From the NCBI GenBank assembly GCA_019843655.1, contig JACDQD010000007.1:8367600-8431599 (forward strand): DNA of 64,000 nt. The letters are read 5' to 3'. The notes under the pieces were generated by a model that was given only the letters and a program-made list of their open reading frames with translations, was not told the DNA's origin and searched no databases. Position numbers and translations under genes: made by a program. Of this stretch, positions 38,501 through 52,030 are shown piece after piece. Numbering within the stretch: the stretch's first letter is position 1; each line of letters starts with the position of its first letter. The stretch is from Lethocerus indicus. Lineage: Eukaryota; Arthropoda; Insecta; Hemiptera; Belostomatidae.

Positions 38501-39760
38501 TTAATTTGCGTCGTTCTATAATACTTATATTAAATGTATAATTGTATTAAATGTATAATTAACATTCGGGCTATCGTCGAATTATAAAGTCTATTATGTC
38601 ACTCGAGACGTTGGTTATAATGAAATATATTTAAGTATAAAATTCTCGCCGTGTGATGTAATGTTTGCTTAAAATTGTAGCGTAAGACGAATTCCTAGCT
38701 TATTTCTAGTTCAGTCTGTCAATCAAGATTAGAGAGGAGAAAAGAACCAATGGAATCCACAATATATATTGCAGTCTGTCCGAAGGATATCCAGAAAAAA
38801 CATAGACCTGTATTTGAGGTGCCCTGAAGGCTTCGACGGAACAAAAGGGCAAATCGCGTTTTGTCTGGACGTCCCGCAGGAAGGATTAAATATTTCCAGG
38901 TTGAACGCAATTCAGGTCGAAACGTTTTGCACAAACTGTTCTCAAAATAAAAAAAAACTGGCCAAGGGCCCTTAATGCCCTTAATCCAATGTCAGGTATT
39001 CTCCTCCTCTGCCAGATGTACGCCCCATTTCACAGTCGCGAGCCCCCGTCCGTCCCGGGTATGAGCATTGTTCAAGTCGAGACTTGTGGCGGACAAAAGG
39101 CCACACGGGGAGCTTATCCGGCCGGATCTGGGCCTAACAGCGCTCCATCTCAGGGCCACCTAGCAGGCCCGGGAGAATTCTCACCGATGATATATTATAC
39201 ACCATTATCCGGAGTTGAAATTAGTTTCTTTACTGGGGGGTCCTCGACGCTCTAGAAAACCATCGCTGCTACGATTTTCCCCCTTTCGCCGCTCATTTTC
39301 CCAATCCCCTAGATTGGTATCGGATTTTCGACAACGTAGGTAGAATTGTACCGCTATTAAGCATCTTGTCACTGCACTATAATATTATAATGTCTATGGC
39401 GCTAATTAGTGGCTATTTTGTATTCTAGCTATTCATTTTATTCCAGTCCCGTCCCCCGTATTTTTATTTCAAACTTCCATCATGTACTGTAAAGAAATGA
39501 AAATTAATATTCGCTCAATAATAGCAAAAAGTTCTAACAGTAATCTATAAGGATCTGGTTTGTAGCGTTCAGCTGATCTGAAGCAGCGCAATTCTGAAGA
39601 AGTAATGGAAAGATAATTTCTGCAAAGGATTCTAACGAGGGATTTCTATTCAAATTCTTTCAGATCTACAAAGTTCACTACGTGCATGACGCCGGAGGTA
39701 AAAGGAAATCCTACTCGTTTTGCTTGGAAATGTTCAATTAAAAAACGTATTTAGAATAAA

Positions 39761-39790
39761 GAACGCTCAATTAATTATAATTGAACGTTC
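39761..39790. repeat. 30-base near-perfect palindrome
   Basis: The sequence begins GAACGCTCAATTAATT and ends AATTGAACGTTC. It equals its own reverse complement except at a few positions, so it forms either a cruciform or a symmetric binding site. Confidence 0.6.
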
Positions 39791-41895
39791 GGCAGAAAAA
39801 TAGGAAGAAGACAAGGCGTCGGCTTTCCTTAATTGCCTAGTTATTTTCGAATTCAAGCATAGTTTTTTTTTTGCATTGATTAAAATTTCCACGGTTGTAC
39901 GGCCATTGCTGGATAATAGATGTGTACGTTCCCAGAAATCAATTCGAATTTTCTCCTTTTTTTCAATAATATTATTACGCCTGAGATGTGATTGTTCGAT
40001 AATTGAAAATACTATAATAAATTAAGGCAGTATGACTGAATATAATTTAAGATAAATGAAAAGGAGATAAGACCCCGATGTAACAGCCCACGGTAAATCG
40101 CAAAACATATATTTCAATCCGTTTGATCTAAAATAGATACGGCCTAGGGTGGTTATTATATAATCAGAATCCTATCCTCGGTAAATGTTTACGTATTATT
40201 TAATTGCGGCAGGAAGGGGAATGGAAATTTTAGTGTTCATAAGTTTGAAAATTGGGATTCCTTTTCTATAAGTGTACGCCAGAATGGTGTAGAGAAAAAC
40301 TATAGGGTGGAAACAAGGCGACGGGAAACATACCTGAGTTATGGGACAAAAGAAATTGGGGGATAGCTGGGCTTTTTACGCCTAGTCGATGTTAATAAAA
40401 GAAAGAAAACCCGATACAAAAGAACGGATCTAATTTTCGCTACCTGTTTTTATCTCCATACCTGGAAAAGGGAGCTGCATTGGCTTAGGTTCGCTCAAGT
40501 AAAAAAAAAAAACAATATAAGAATTATTGCCAATGCCATCTCATGTTAAATGTAATTACCATACTGCTATTTGTCGAAAAATGTACTCCAGAGGGTCATT
40601 TAACGGCACCGTGATGAAATTAGAGTGCAGGCCGGGTGATGGTTGGTGCACACTGCAGTTGTGGAGTGCGTTTCATTTCCTTAATAGAAACAACTTATAT
40701 CGGAATATTAAAATCTCGAGTCTTAGAAATCTCACGGTTTCATTGATACTACTTGACGGATGCTGGGAACCAGATAGCGTGTATTTAGCAACTAAAATGA
40801 CGTTACACATGGGTACTCTTATATATTGCCAGCATCGTAAATAAATCCCTTCTATGATTCCGTTTCAATCGAAATTGAAAAGCCAGATGAAGACTATTGC
40901 CGACCGCTTTCTCCATTATAATTGTTTAATTGTCTCTTTAGTGTTTTAATAGTAGTTTTTCTGTTGAATCGTTTGAAATAATAATTTTGTATTTTCTTTC
41001 TCTCGATTATATTTTCTTTGATGCGCATTTGCATAGCACTTTTCCGTCATTTTTCGGGCTCCGGCGTCCGCGTTTTAACGCTCCGGTGGCGGCCCACCGG
41101 ACGCGGAAGGGATCCGGAAGAGGCGAATGGAAAGTGCGCTATGCGTTCTGACCGCGCAATAAACATACAGGCGCCCTGTTCGCTACCCGTGACAAACAGA
41201 TAACAATTACAGCAGGCCATTCCGTACGCTCCCTCTTTTATATTGTATCCAGTTTATTTGAATATTTAGATTTATGCCATTTCCGCAACGCTTTGAAACT
41301 TCCCGACACGAAAATATTCGATAAATGTGACATCGATAATATTCTCCATCCAGTGGTTTATAATCCAGTCCAGCTTTGTTGATTTACTATCGTCGTAAGT
41401 GAAGGATAAACGCTTACATATTAAAAACTTAAAATCTAGTTTCTAGTTAAAGTAATGTTTCCTCGCTGCTGTGGCGAATAAAATCGTTTCCTTCTTTAGT
41501 ATAAAACGAGTTTTCCTCCCATTTCTCTACCTTACTTTCCGGCTGGAGGAAAAGGGCAGCGGAGGAGGTGGCTTGATTTCACAGGGAATCTTAAAACGAC
41601 GGTTCATTCCCCTCGAGTTGGAAATTGCCCTTAAGGAATTGCCTAAGTAAGAAAATTGGTTCCACAGAAGTAATTTCTGTGAAGAATACCGCGGAGAGCG
41701 GAGCCGCCGACATAACGAACTCAATAGTCCCCTGAGGAATTTAATCTTTCCATGCCGGGAGAAACGACATTTTTGAAGTTCTATCCTTAATAACAAGTCC
41801 ACCGTCATTTTGAGCCACTGTCGTTCATTCGACTTCAAGGCTAGAGTCCTCTTCCATTCCCTTATATATTTTATTATATTAACATTTTTGTTTTC

Positions 41896-42559
41896 TAGAA
41901 TACCCGTTTTTTGGTCTGCGAGGAGTTGGAATACCGTAGAATTCGTGGGTTTCTGTATCCTCTCGCTGGTTTGGTCTTTTGCTAGGCCTGTTTCGGCTGC
42001 TCACCATCTTCAGTAGCGGTGTTAGTCACTTTGGTACTTTGGATGTTTTTTGGGCATCCTCACTGCACTGTCACTGTCACTTGTGCTGTGATTTTGTTAA
42101 TCGGCTCAAATTATTGTCGGACTATCGGTCAAATATATATTTGATCATACAACCCGTCACAACTATTAAGCTCTGACTATAATATATGACATGACAGGAA
42201 GCCTTTACCACCTAAACTATTACCATCATAAAAGTATTCCTGTTGATCCCACATTTATCGAAAAAAGTTTGTTTTTTAGTAATCTAGTTAATCGGTGCAA
42301 GTGCCCCCAACGAAATTTAGTTAAATACATTTCCGTATCACACTCAAGGGGGCGCTAGTTTATCGGTGCAAGTGCACCCAACGAACTTTAGTTAAGTACA
42401 TTTCCGCACCACCCTCAGGGGGCGCTAGTTTGTCAGTGCAAGTGCAACCAATGAACTCTGGTTAAGTACATTTCCGCACCACCCTCAGATGGGGTGGTGT
42501 ACACCGCTGAAGATGGCGGCCTAGGAAAAGAACAAACCAGCGAGAAGAGACAGAAACTC
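41896..42559 (+). mobile_element. Inverted-repeat element, copy B (three 71-bp units)
   Basis: The left end 41896-41950 contains TAGAATACCCG and GGAGTTGGAATACCGTAG; its reverse complement forms the right end of copy A. Bases 41948-42025 recur inverted at 42503-42559: CTCGCTGGTTTG, TCTTTT, CTAGGCC and CCATCTTCAG all have their complements there in reverse order. These are therefore long imperfect terminal inverted repeats. Between them lie a core shared with copy A and three 71-bp units. Bases 41965-42069 match 55853-55956 of copy C with two substitutions and one single-base indel. No protein is encoded. It ends about 270 bases before the Frizzled start codon. Fold-back-like or MITE-like; the superfamily is not assignable by eye. 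Confidence 0.8.
42284..42488 (+). repeat. Three 71-bp tandem units in element B
   Basis: Units share CTAGTTNATCGGTGCAAGTG, CCAACGAAnTTTAGTTAA and ACATTTCCGCACCAC. Anchor positions 42312, 42383 and 42453 give spacings of 71 and 70. Same unit and same orientation as the array in copy C. Confidence 0.9.
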
Positions 42560-42826
42560 AAGGCTCAATAATTTAGCCGTTAATATTATTATTATGTGAA
42601 AATAAAATGCCAGGTATCTAAGAAATCGGGAAAACAGATAGTTAAGCGAGAGTGGGTATTTTTTTTTACGGGACACAAAAGTGTTGGCAGCCCTGGCGGT
42701 TGGACTTGGCCCTCCAGAGGGGCGGCAGGACTGACTGGCCACTCAGTCTTCACCCAGTCCCCGAACAGGTCGGAGTGTCATGTGCCTTTAGCCCGCCGTG
42801 GACTTCGCCACAGTGTTTACTCCAGC

Positions 42827-42982
42827 ATGATAGTCTATCTGTTGACTTTGTTGGCTGCGGGTGCCGCCTCGGGGCACAAGTGCGAGCGGATCACGGTCCC
42901 AATGTGCAGGGAACTCGGCTACAATCTCACCGTCATGCCCAATTTCGTCGGCCACAACGATCAAGTCGAGGCAGAAAGAGCA
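42827..42982 (+). CDS. Frizzled Wnt receptor, coding exon 1 (signal peptide and start of the cysteine-rich domain)
   Basis: Encodes residues 1-52 of a Frizzled-class seven-pass receptor. The chosen ATG opens a typical signal peptide, MIVYLLTLLAAGAASG, followed directly by HKCERITVPMC, the first two cysteines of the Wnt-binding CRD, then GYNLT (conserved N-glycosylation site at N33), MPNFVGH and DQVEAERA. The frame stays open upstream to 42596, but an earlier start would bury the signal peptide. The donor after codon 52 is GTAAGT, phase 0, and joins cleanly to the exon at 59142. The distance from DQVEAE to the next conserved block (PLVHYNC) after joining matches other Frizzleds. Element B ends 268 bases upstream, so it may lie in the promoter or 5' UTR. 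Confidence 0.93.
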
Positions 42983-44040
42983 GTAAGTACATTTTTTATT
43001 AAATCCTGTAATTAATAATCATTACAGCTCGAAAACTCCGTCCGATGTCGCGATCATTAATTATTGTTTTGAATTAAAATTTCAAATGCGTCGGAAGACA
43101 TTTGAACGGAATACTGCAGAAAAATATTCATTGCGTGTAATAATAAAAAGAGAAGAAACTCATATTTCATAAGTATTAACTTGAATTAAAAACACATGTC
43201 ATTCTATTCTACCATGGGCAAAAGCTTGACATTGTGAATGGGATGGTACTATAGAGAGATTAGACGATTCCGCTTCTCTTTTCTTGTTTGAAAACAATAA
43301 AATGTGGTTTTATTCTGTATCAATCAAAGCGACACATTGTCTAAAAAGATTATGTTATGATCCCGTTGTAAATCCTATTTCTGCAAGTTACTAATTTTTT
43401 GTTGTCAATGGGCAGCATCGGCTTTCTTGTAATGTTTTGGAACTTGACGGAGCTTCCGAGTTATTAAACTATATTTATACTTTAGGTTATTATTTAATTA
43501 GTTTATTTATGTAGGACAAATTGTAGAAACATAACGGTTTTGAAACACGCTGGTCGCGTGTCGTTAAAGTCTCCTAACTGACACTGTATAGATAGATAGT
43601 ACGATGTATAATTGGGAAGTACATATTATTGATTCTCAATACACTAATCAATTTATTCAAACTGATTGAAACAAAAAGCAGCATTTTAAACAAAATCTAA
43701 TTCGTTTCTCGGCATAAATTATTTCCGTTTTAATTACGCGGTTTATAATTTGAACCCCTTATTAAAAATCCTAAGGAAAATTTTAGTTCTTGCTTAACCT
43801 ACTTGCTACGTATACTCGGTCAGGATAGCTCTGGTCAGAATGGTGACGTCAGGATCAGCTGACCTGGAGCCCTTCGTTGTTTACGTGCGAGACATTTAAA
43901 AGACAATCATATGAAACGGAGTAGCCAAATAACTTAATATTGTATCCCTATCGATGGAAATAATTAATACTGGTCTTGACTTATAACATTCTTAGTCCTA
44001 CGAGTGAAATTATTTCTTAAATACGTGTTTCTTATATTGT

Positions 44041-44131
44041 AATCCTAGCCTGTCCAATCAGGTAGGATTTGTCTCTCCCTCGAGACAGACAGGAAATTGG
44101 GATATCATTCTCTCTGCCTGTCTCTCGATGT
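44041..44131. other. Two adjacent small stem-loops in the Frizzled intron
   Basis: The first stem is AATCCTAGCCTG with CAGGTAGGATT (44041-44069): 11 pairs, one bulged base and a loop of about 6 bases. The second pairs CGAGACAGACAGG near 44090-44102 with CCTGTCTCTCG near 44118-44128, with a 2-base bulge. The role is unknown and both could be chance. Confidence 0.3.
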
Positions 44132-46179
44132 ATTCAAAGTACCCAACGAATATTAGGACAATAAGTTCCTTCCTCTTCGTCCTAAACGCACGCGGAGAGT
44201 AAGACGGAACTGAAAAAGAGAGTTTAGTGTCTCAAGTTGACAAAAACAGTAGCATTAAGCCTTTCGAGACGCGTATGGAAGATGGACCGGGAAAAAAGTG
44301 GTGGAGAAAAACGCCTGGGCGGGCTTAACGAGCGTTTTGTCTTTATTTCAGCGGCGTCGGCTTCTGCTTTGAAATTGGCCGGAAGTTATTATACGCCGGC
44401 TTACCCCCCCTACCCCCTTCCCCTTTCTCTGTTTGAGCCGAGACCGCAAATGCCGCCTGCTACACAGTAGTCGCCACCGCATTGCGCCACTTCATCTGTT
44501 ACGTCTCAAATATTTTGATACATGTTCGGGGAAATAATGCTGTAGGGCCGATCAACCAAAAATTTCTGACTCAATTTTCTGGTATATAATGATATTAAGA
44601 ATATTGATCGCGCTATTTTCGATAGCGTTCCGTTAGCACTTCACCGACTGGCATATTGGACACATTAATCACTATACTGACGGGACGCTACTGCAGCCGA
44701 AAGTGTTGACACTTGTACTGGATCCCCCAGTAATACCGGGATAAGGAGAGGGATGACTTTTAAACATTTAAAAGACGATTCAGTGGAACTCAAATCGCTT
44801 ATCTTAACTTAGTATGTTTGAGCACGTAGAAAACATGGGGGGGGGGTTGTATGTAGTTATGCGCTTAGTAAGATACTATTGTGTTTTATCTGCCTGCAAC
44901 AAACCGGTTTCTTACTCGAGCGTTTTCAGTTTTCAATTTTTTTGCGCAAACGTATAAATTTGTAACTGTTGACGAAGCCTGGTTTTGTAACTTGTACTTG
45001 TCAATAATTCGATTGACCTGTTTGAACGTAGATTCAGCCCTTATGTAATCCTATTAAAATTGTAATGAAGTTGGTGATAAAAAATATACCAATAATTGTC
45101 AATTGAATTTGACATTTCTCTGTAGCTTACAAGAAACAATGTTAGTGCAAGATTCGCCGATGTAACAACTGTTCCCGCTTGTTGTCAATGTAGGGCAGTA
45201 AGGTTAGTAACACCCTGGAAGTTTTTACGTCCTACAATGTTTCGGAATATCCCGTTGAGATTTATTATGATTAAAGTTTATTTACTAGAGTTTATTGGAA
45301 TGAGACTGTTTAATATTAATTTAATATTATAGATAAGTCGCGACCATAAAGTTGTCGTTGCTGAAACGTTTGCCGCTAAATTAATATTTAATTGAAAAGC
45401 TCGCCCGTCTTCCGAGAAGCGCAACGGTCGAACGGTCGTTAAATTATCCCAATTTCCTGTGGGCATATCTCTGATGGCGGGAGCGTGTAGGCAAGCCGAG
45501 TGGGCTCCAGGGCGGAATACGGGAGGCGTTCGTATAATAGCGCCCACGCGGAAAACAACCAAATTGCCGATAAGATTGCCGATAATTTTCGTCGTAGTTT
45601 TTCGATTTTTCTGAAATCGACCAGGGTTTGACGCCCACGCAATGTGCAGCAACGGTGACGTGTCCTTTTTTTTTTAAAATAATTCTTCGTAAGACAGAGG
45701 TAATGCGTGCATACTATCACCAATGCGTTTTTTTGTCTTCGTCCGTTTGTTTGGTCCTAGACGATATAAATTTTGTTATAACTAAAGGAAGGGACACCTG
45801 GTATTTGTGTACCTTTTTTTGTAAGTACTTACTCCCCTTAAAACGCAATGTATTTTCAATTAATATGCGCCTCCTTAGTAACGCGCATATCATACTTCGT
45901 TGTCTGCCTTATATGTGTCAGTATAGAGTTGATTGTATTATTTTCTTCATTTCGCCAAACATTGAAGATCGATAGATGAAAGACACCGAACAAGAGTTGG
46001 ACACAAAACCGGCGAAACCCAATAAAATTTTACTTCTCCCCCGCGTCATCCTCATCTTCAAAGTCGGGCTGTAAAAATACCGTCAAGGGAGTTTTATAAC
46101 GGGCGGACCGCCTCTCGTATTTATATTGAAGAGGCGGTATCGGTCGGTGTCCCTTTGTCAGGGCTAAGGATAGGGCCAG

Positions 46180-46570
46180 TTACCCTGCCACCACCCTCCC
46201 TGGGCCCTAACGTGCCCAACTCCTTCCTATTATTATAGGGCCCTCACAATTGGCCTTCCCTTTCCCGCCTGCCCTGTCTTATGGCCTACAATTACTTGCC
46301 TCTCCGCCCTTCCCTACCTTTCTCAGATCCCGCACCACCCCCCTCTCCCGTTCTCACATCACTAACTCATAAAAGCCGTGTCGTCCCCCCCCCACCCCAG
46401 CAGTTCGTATAAGGTGAAGCCCGAACCCTCAATTTCCTCGACCGGCGCTGCCCCATTAGCCTTCTCCTCATTCCCTTCTTCCTTCTCTTCTTCTACCCTA
46501 TCTACTCTTTCCGACGTATTTCGGCCCATTAGCTCCAACCCCCCCGTCTCATCCCCACCGACTGGGCGTT
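46180..46570. repeat. C/T-rich pyrimidine tract
   Basis: About 390 bases with a strong pyrimidine excess on this strand (CCACCCTCCC, CCCCCCCACCCC, TTCCTTCTCTTCTTCTACCC). It is low-complexity and lies within the Frizzled intron. Its open frames are Ser/Pro-rich artefacts. Confidence 0.55.
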
Positions 46571-49500
46571 ATAATATATGGGCGCGATGCCCGGGGGTGC
46601 ACGTTTAATTAATTTATTCGAATATCAAACGCCGGGTCTCTGTCGCTCATGTTTATAGTTAGTCTTACGGGATGAAATATGATATACGAAGTTTGTCAAA
46701 GGGTTTCTTTTTGGCCAAAAAATAGAAACCTTAATTCTTCTTAGGATAGTTATGCTCTCGCTTGTGTTAATTTGTATTCTGTATCTGTATTACGTGCCTG
46801 TATGTATTACGTATCTGTATTGCGCCGATTTAGTTATTATTAAATGCGTATCAAATGTAGGTTATATAAAGACTGAAGCGTATTTTTTAATTCAAGCGTA
46901 CAATACTGTACACAATCGCAGTATGTCTTATCTGTGTATGTTCAGTAATTATTTTGAAAAAACCCACGATATCTTAGTTTAGCCGAAACACCGGAATTAC
47001 CTGCAGAATATTTACTACTTCTCATTTTCAATGTACAAGCAGGTTATATTATGGAAATCCCGGGCCGCTCGCGTTAGCCTGGCGGTAGTTCGTATCGGGA
47101 TGAAATATAAATAAAATGTTACGGTATCCGGATTGAAACGTAATAAAGGATACAGAGGAAGGAATGAGGTTACGAAGTGTGACGAAAAAGGGCAGATACA
47201 GCCGGGAATGCCGTTTAACTGCTCGACGGAGTCCTTAAACGGTTACCACGGGCTTGACTAATCCACGCGATCTTCTTAAAGTCGTTGAATTTCGCGGATA
47301 TTTTTTCGTCCGCAAAATATATCGCTTAGATTTTTAGGAGATAGATATAATATAGATAGATATAATAACTTCCTCTCCCTGGGTTAACCCTATACTAGGC
47401 CTAATAATGATAATGATTTGATTCGTGCTACAGACAATCATCTAAGAGTCTGCTTGTGCGATCTTGACGTAGATCGCTTCCAAGTCCTCGTTATTTCGGA
47501 TTCTCCCCATCTTCATTAGCATTGCCTCGGCTGCCGTAGGTGGAATTCTCCCAACTCGGGTTTGTCCATCTCATTTGATTTTCTGTATTTCAGTAATAAC
47601 GCTGCAGTGTACGACCTTTTCGGAGGGAAAAGTCCCACGGTCGTTAAGGTCGTTGGGACAATTAGTTTCGATTTTTGTGTTCCGGTTGTTGTACCGCTCC
47701 AGGGTAATGTGCCGGGGGACGGCGATTTTAAAAGCAGTGGCCGAGGCGTCCTACGTTTTCTGCACTACATCGTATTGTACTGTGGGTGTGCTCCCTAATT
47801 GGGGCCGCTTCTCTGCCAGGTAGTCGGGCTCGCCCGGGAGGCGTTAGAAAATTATACAGGGCTCCGTAATGATAAGTTAGAGGCCCCGCACGCCCCTTCC
47901 TCCAGACCCATTTAAGGCCCATGATTTTTGTCCGCCACGCAAATTCCACTCCGACGGTGTCGCCGCGTTCATTAGGCTAAATGGCGCCTATTCTAAATGT
48001 TGCCAGAAAATACTTTAATAATTCCCCCGTACACAACTGCAATGTTGCGTACGCGCGGGAGCTTATATAAAACCGTTGTTTAGGTTGTGATTTTTGTTTA
48101 CCTGAAATATGATTGAAGTTGAAATCGGTCAGTATTTTAGCGTCGGATAACCACTTATTCGTTTCGAAATTCAGGTCCTCAGCCGAGGAATGGGGTGACG
48201 TCAGTTGTTTTCGAATTCGCCAGTGAACCCTACAGCGGCCTATAATTGGGGCCTTTGCCGGTCCCCTGACGCTCACGCTCCAGCTGACCCGTTCATGACC
48301 TGATATTCCATAATAGACACACATCAACGTTACGGTCTATAAATTACGGTGTTAGCCCCCAATCGGTGATCCCCGGTACCTCGGTTTTACTAGGAATCGA
48401 TTGAATTTCGCTTACTCAGACATATTACTGGATTTACTGGCCTAACATATAAATAAGCTAACATATAAAAGTGAGCTAAAGTATATTCAGACAAAATCTA
48501 TTTCTGCACGTTGTGGTCACTTTGTTCGGGGCTCCTACGGTGCCCATTCAGTAATGCCGGGATAAAACTACGAAATTACTTTTTTTTTGGCCGAGTCAAA
48601 CGATGCCAATTGAGAGTACATCGAGCGTAAAATTAACAGCTTAATCGAGGCAAAGGGTTCGTACCAATGTCTACAGTCCCACTCGTTCTTTCTCCCCCCG
48701 ACCGTTTATTAGCTAATGCCCCCTCGTTTTTTATTTCTTTTTTAATTCCGCGTCGGTTGGTGGGAGGGGGCAGGGGGGGTTGAGAAATTGGTTTTCCCGT
48801 ATTTCAAAGCGCGCCGACGCTGGGCGTGAAGGACGCGGGGCAGACGAAAGAAGGAATGAGTAAACAATTTGTTGGTAATGTCCTTCCCTCTTCCCGTCTG
48901 CTGGCTCCCGCCGCCGCCTCTCACTGTTGGTTTTCAGTGAGTGCGCACCGCCGCACGTGCGCGTCTGCGAGCGGAGCGGTCCGCGCGTCTGTCGGTATAC
49001 TTCAATAGAAGATAAGACGGGGAGGGAGGAGGACTAATGCCCCGGTGTACAGTCTGGTACCGCTGCGGTACAAGCGGTGCTACCTCTCTAATAGTCCCGG
49101 AGGAGCAATGTACTCCCCCCGCCTACCTTTCACTCGTCCCGATCCCGCTTTTCTGTTCTACTGACTCATTTTATCGTGCTCCCCGTACGAGTCCGGACCC
49201 TGTAGGTCCTTCTACATTCACATATTTGATTTCAGACGTAAATTTCAGGTTGTTATCTTTATTAAATATTAAAATAAGAGACCGCGTATTAATGATGTAA
49301 TTTAACAAACAAAAGGTATTGGGATAACAAAGTGTAAGTCGTTAATAACGAACATTACTAACAATGTTGTAGGAATGTTTAGAAGCGATAGAAATCCAAC
49401 ACGTTAGGTACGTGATTACGTTATAGCGTACACCGTTGTAACAACGGTATTATATCCATTTAAGAAGTAAGGTGGGACCGCCCCCTGGTGGGGTGCGGGG

Positions 49501-51966
49501 TAGGACCGTTACCTCGGGTTTATCCCCAATCCGGTTATCTTAGCCCTGCAAATCTTTAAGAGGTCTCTCGAAGAGTAGACCCCGGAGCTGTCCCCAAAAT
49601 CCCGGGTTTGTTATTCCGCTTCGGTTCCGCAGAAAACGACCCGTCCCCGCATCACTTGGACATCGCACCCCCGAGCTTCTTTTCGGACCTCAACTTCATC
49701 GCATGTAAAACATTATAAATTGGCCCCTGTAGTCACGGCCCCGTGTTGGAAATTTTAAATTCGGATCAGTCCTGAGTGGATCTAACATAACTTGGGCTCT
49801 CTCGATTAACTCCTGTCTCTCTTGCTTATCCTGTCCCAACTTTGAGCCTACCCGTTTATGAGTGATCAAATTTCCTCGCTCTGCCGCACGTATAATTATC
49901 ATTTATTTTCGTTTTATACCTTCCCAAATCAAGATAATAATTCTGTTGCATACTCTGTAGGACGTACTAATTTTCTTCTGTTTACCTGTATGTCCGGGCT
50001 GGCGTATGCGTTGCGAATTTCTTTAAAATAACAATTCATAAAACGTAGCGAAAATTTCAAAAATCAATTTTAAATTCGGTTTCTGTTTGTAATGTTTTTT
50101 TAAACCGGGTCTGTAATTATCCCTCCGTCGTATGGTTCATAAAATTTCCAATCTCGACCAGTGTCCTATAACAGCGAAAGCCGGTGCGCGGCATGTTTTC
50201 CGTCCTCCTTTTTACGAGCGCCGATCCCCCGGACAGGGCAATAAGTAAGAGGGGAAGGGGAAAATATATTTTTAAAAAAACTCATTCGGGTCCTAATCCC
50301 ATGTTGCGGGCTATAAAATCGCAGTAAAACCTAAACCGAGTCCAACCTATCATTATATTAATAACCCGAGGCTCCCTACACCTTAATTACGACTAAATCT
50401 GAGCAACGCTCGCCCGGTGTCCGCCGCCGCCCGACTAATAGTTTCCCACTTCTTGAGGTAAAAATAATCCCCGTTCCGGTTTCTCGCCCTCAACCGTATT
50501 CCTTCTCCAGAACAGTGCCTTCTCTAAAACATAAAATAGACAGAAATGTTAACGCACTATTTCGAGCCTTTCTCGTAAACGCTATTCGACCAACATATAT
50601 CACAGGACAGAATCGAAGTATTCAGTTTGATGGATAAAAAAACATTATTTATCGGTTTGTCAATTTAATATTAACACTTATCTATAAACAATATAAGGAC
50701 CAACATCAAAGCAGTGTACTATATTCGTTACACTTGTGATAAAGCGACAATTAAATGAACGTTTGATTGTAATTTTTTGATCGATCGCCAACAGACCTGG
50801 AGGGAAGATATGATTTCAAAACTGTTACGCCTCAATGTTTAGAAATATGTCCGGTGCATATCGTAAGAAATTTATTCAATGTTTTTGACGGGGTCCACCC
50901 CGTGTAGTAGGAGATAAATTGTTTTGGTGTTCCTGATGGTAAAGCCCGGGTTGTTTCCAAGGTGAACCTGAAAAGAGGGGGGTAATTACAACATTAGGAG
51001 TGTATAAAAAGACGAGGTGTTCCCCCTTACCATAATGCCGTCCAAATTATACACATCAGTGGCCCTCCCCCTCCGCTCTCAGCATAATAATCATTTAATA
51101 ATGACTTAGGTACCAATCCCCAACCCTCCCTCCCTCCCACCAATTCAATTTCTGACTTTTGAGACGAAAATTTGTTTTTATTTTTACTTTTTTTTATCTT
51201 ACAAATCATGCAATCATACGCTCGATTCATTTATTTATATCCCTACCGCTTTTACCAATGCAAATTGAACACCCAAGAGTAAAAGCTTCCCTTGATTACA
51301 TAATCTCGAAAAAAATTCAAAACGATTGTTGTATGTTCTCCAGCGCTTTTAATATTTCGTATTTATTATTTATGATACAACGAATTGACATATAAATCAA
51401 TCCGCAACTGATTTTCTAATGATTTAATGGTTAATGCAGCTTTCTTTCTTTGACCTCCATTAAGAAATTACAATACGCGGTTACCGGGACAAAGTGTATC
51501 GCTCGTGTCGCTGTTATTGCAATTTAGACAGGTAATGTCTGAGTATTACCAGAAATTGTGGACTTAGCCACGGACAGTAAGTGCAAGTTAAGTTGGGAAA
51601 TCTCCACGTTTTGTTCTTCATCGCTATCACACTTTTCAAAACAAATTGAAAATTTCAATTTGAAATATGCGGATATCCGGGCTCTCAGTCCAGAATCCTT
51701 GGTACGTTATTGTCAACCGTCGGTTATGCCAACTCGATAATATGAATTATCAACGCGGTTTGTATTCTATATAAAATCGCGTCAGACAAACTGATTTAGC
51801 TCTGGAAATAATTTTCTAACATCAAAATATACCTTCAAGCCGTAGCGTAGTCCATAAATTGGTTCAACGGGGCCGTTGGAACGGTATGACCATTAAAATG
51901 TAATAAAGACTCTAATAGCGGGGCCTCGAATTTATGATATTCGTGATCAATCGGGCCGACCCAGAT

Positions 51967-52030
51967 TTTCTCTCTCCCTCTCTCTTTCTTTCTATCTCTC
52001 TCTCTCTTTCTATTTTTCTCCTCCCTCCCC
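51967..52030. repeat. (TC)n pyrimidine tract
   Basis: Imperfect CT/TTTC repeat, the complement of the GA tracts found elsewhere in the window, in the Frizzled intron. Confidence 0.8.

Larger units (their letters stand above)
34052..41895. other. Gene-free spacer between element copies A and B
   Basis: About 7.8 kb without a supportable gene. It contains CpG-rich patches (34260-34800, 36350-36640, 37760-38060, 39000-39260), a GA microsatellite and a 30-base palindrome, both listed separately. Open frames are short and lack domains. Confidence 0.55.

Noticed and set aside
45278..45652. 124-codon minus-strand frame with overlapping alternatives in other frames
   Set aside because: Three overlapping frames on one strand and no motif. 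Likely a GC-patch effect.
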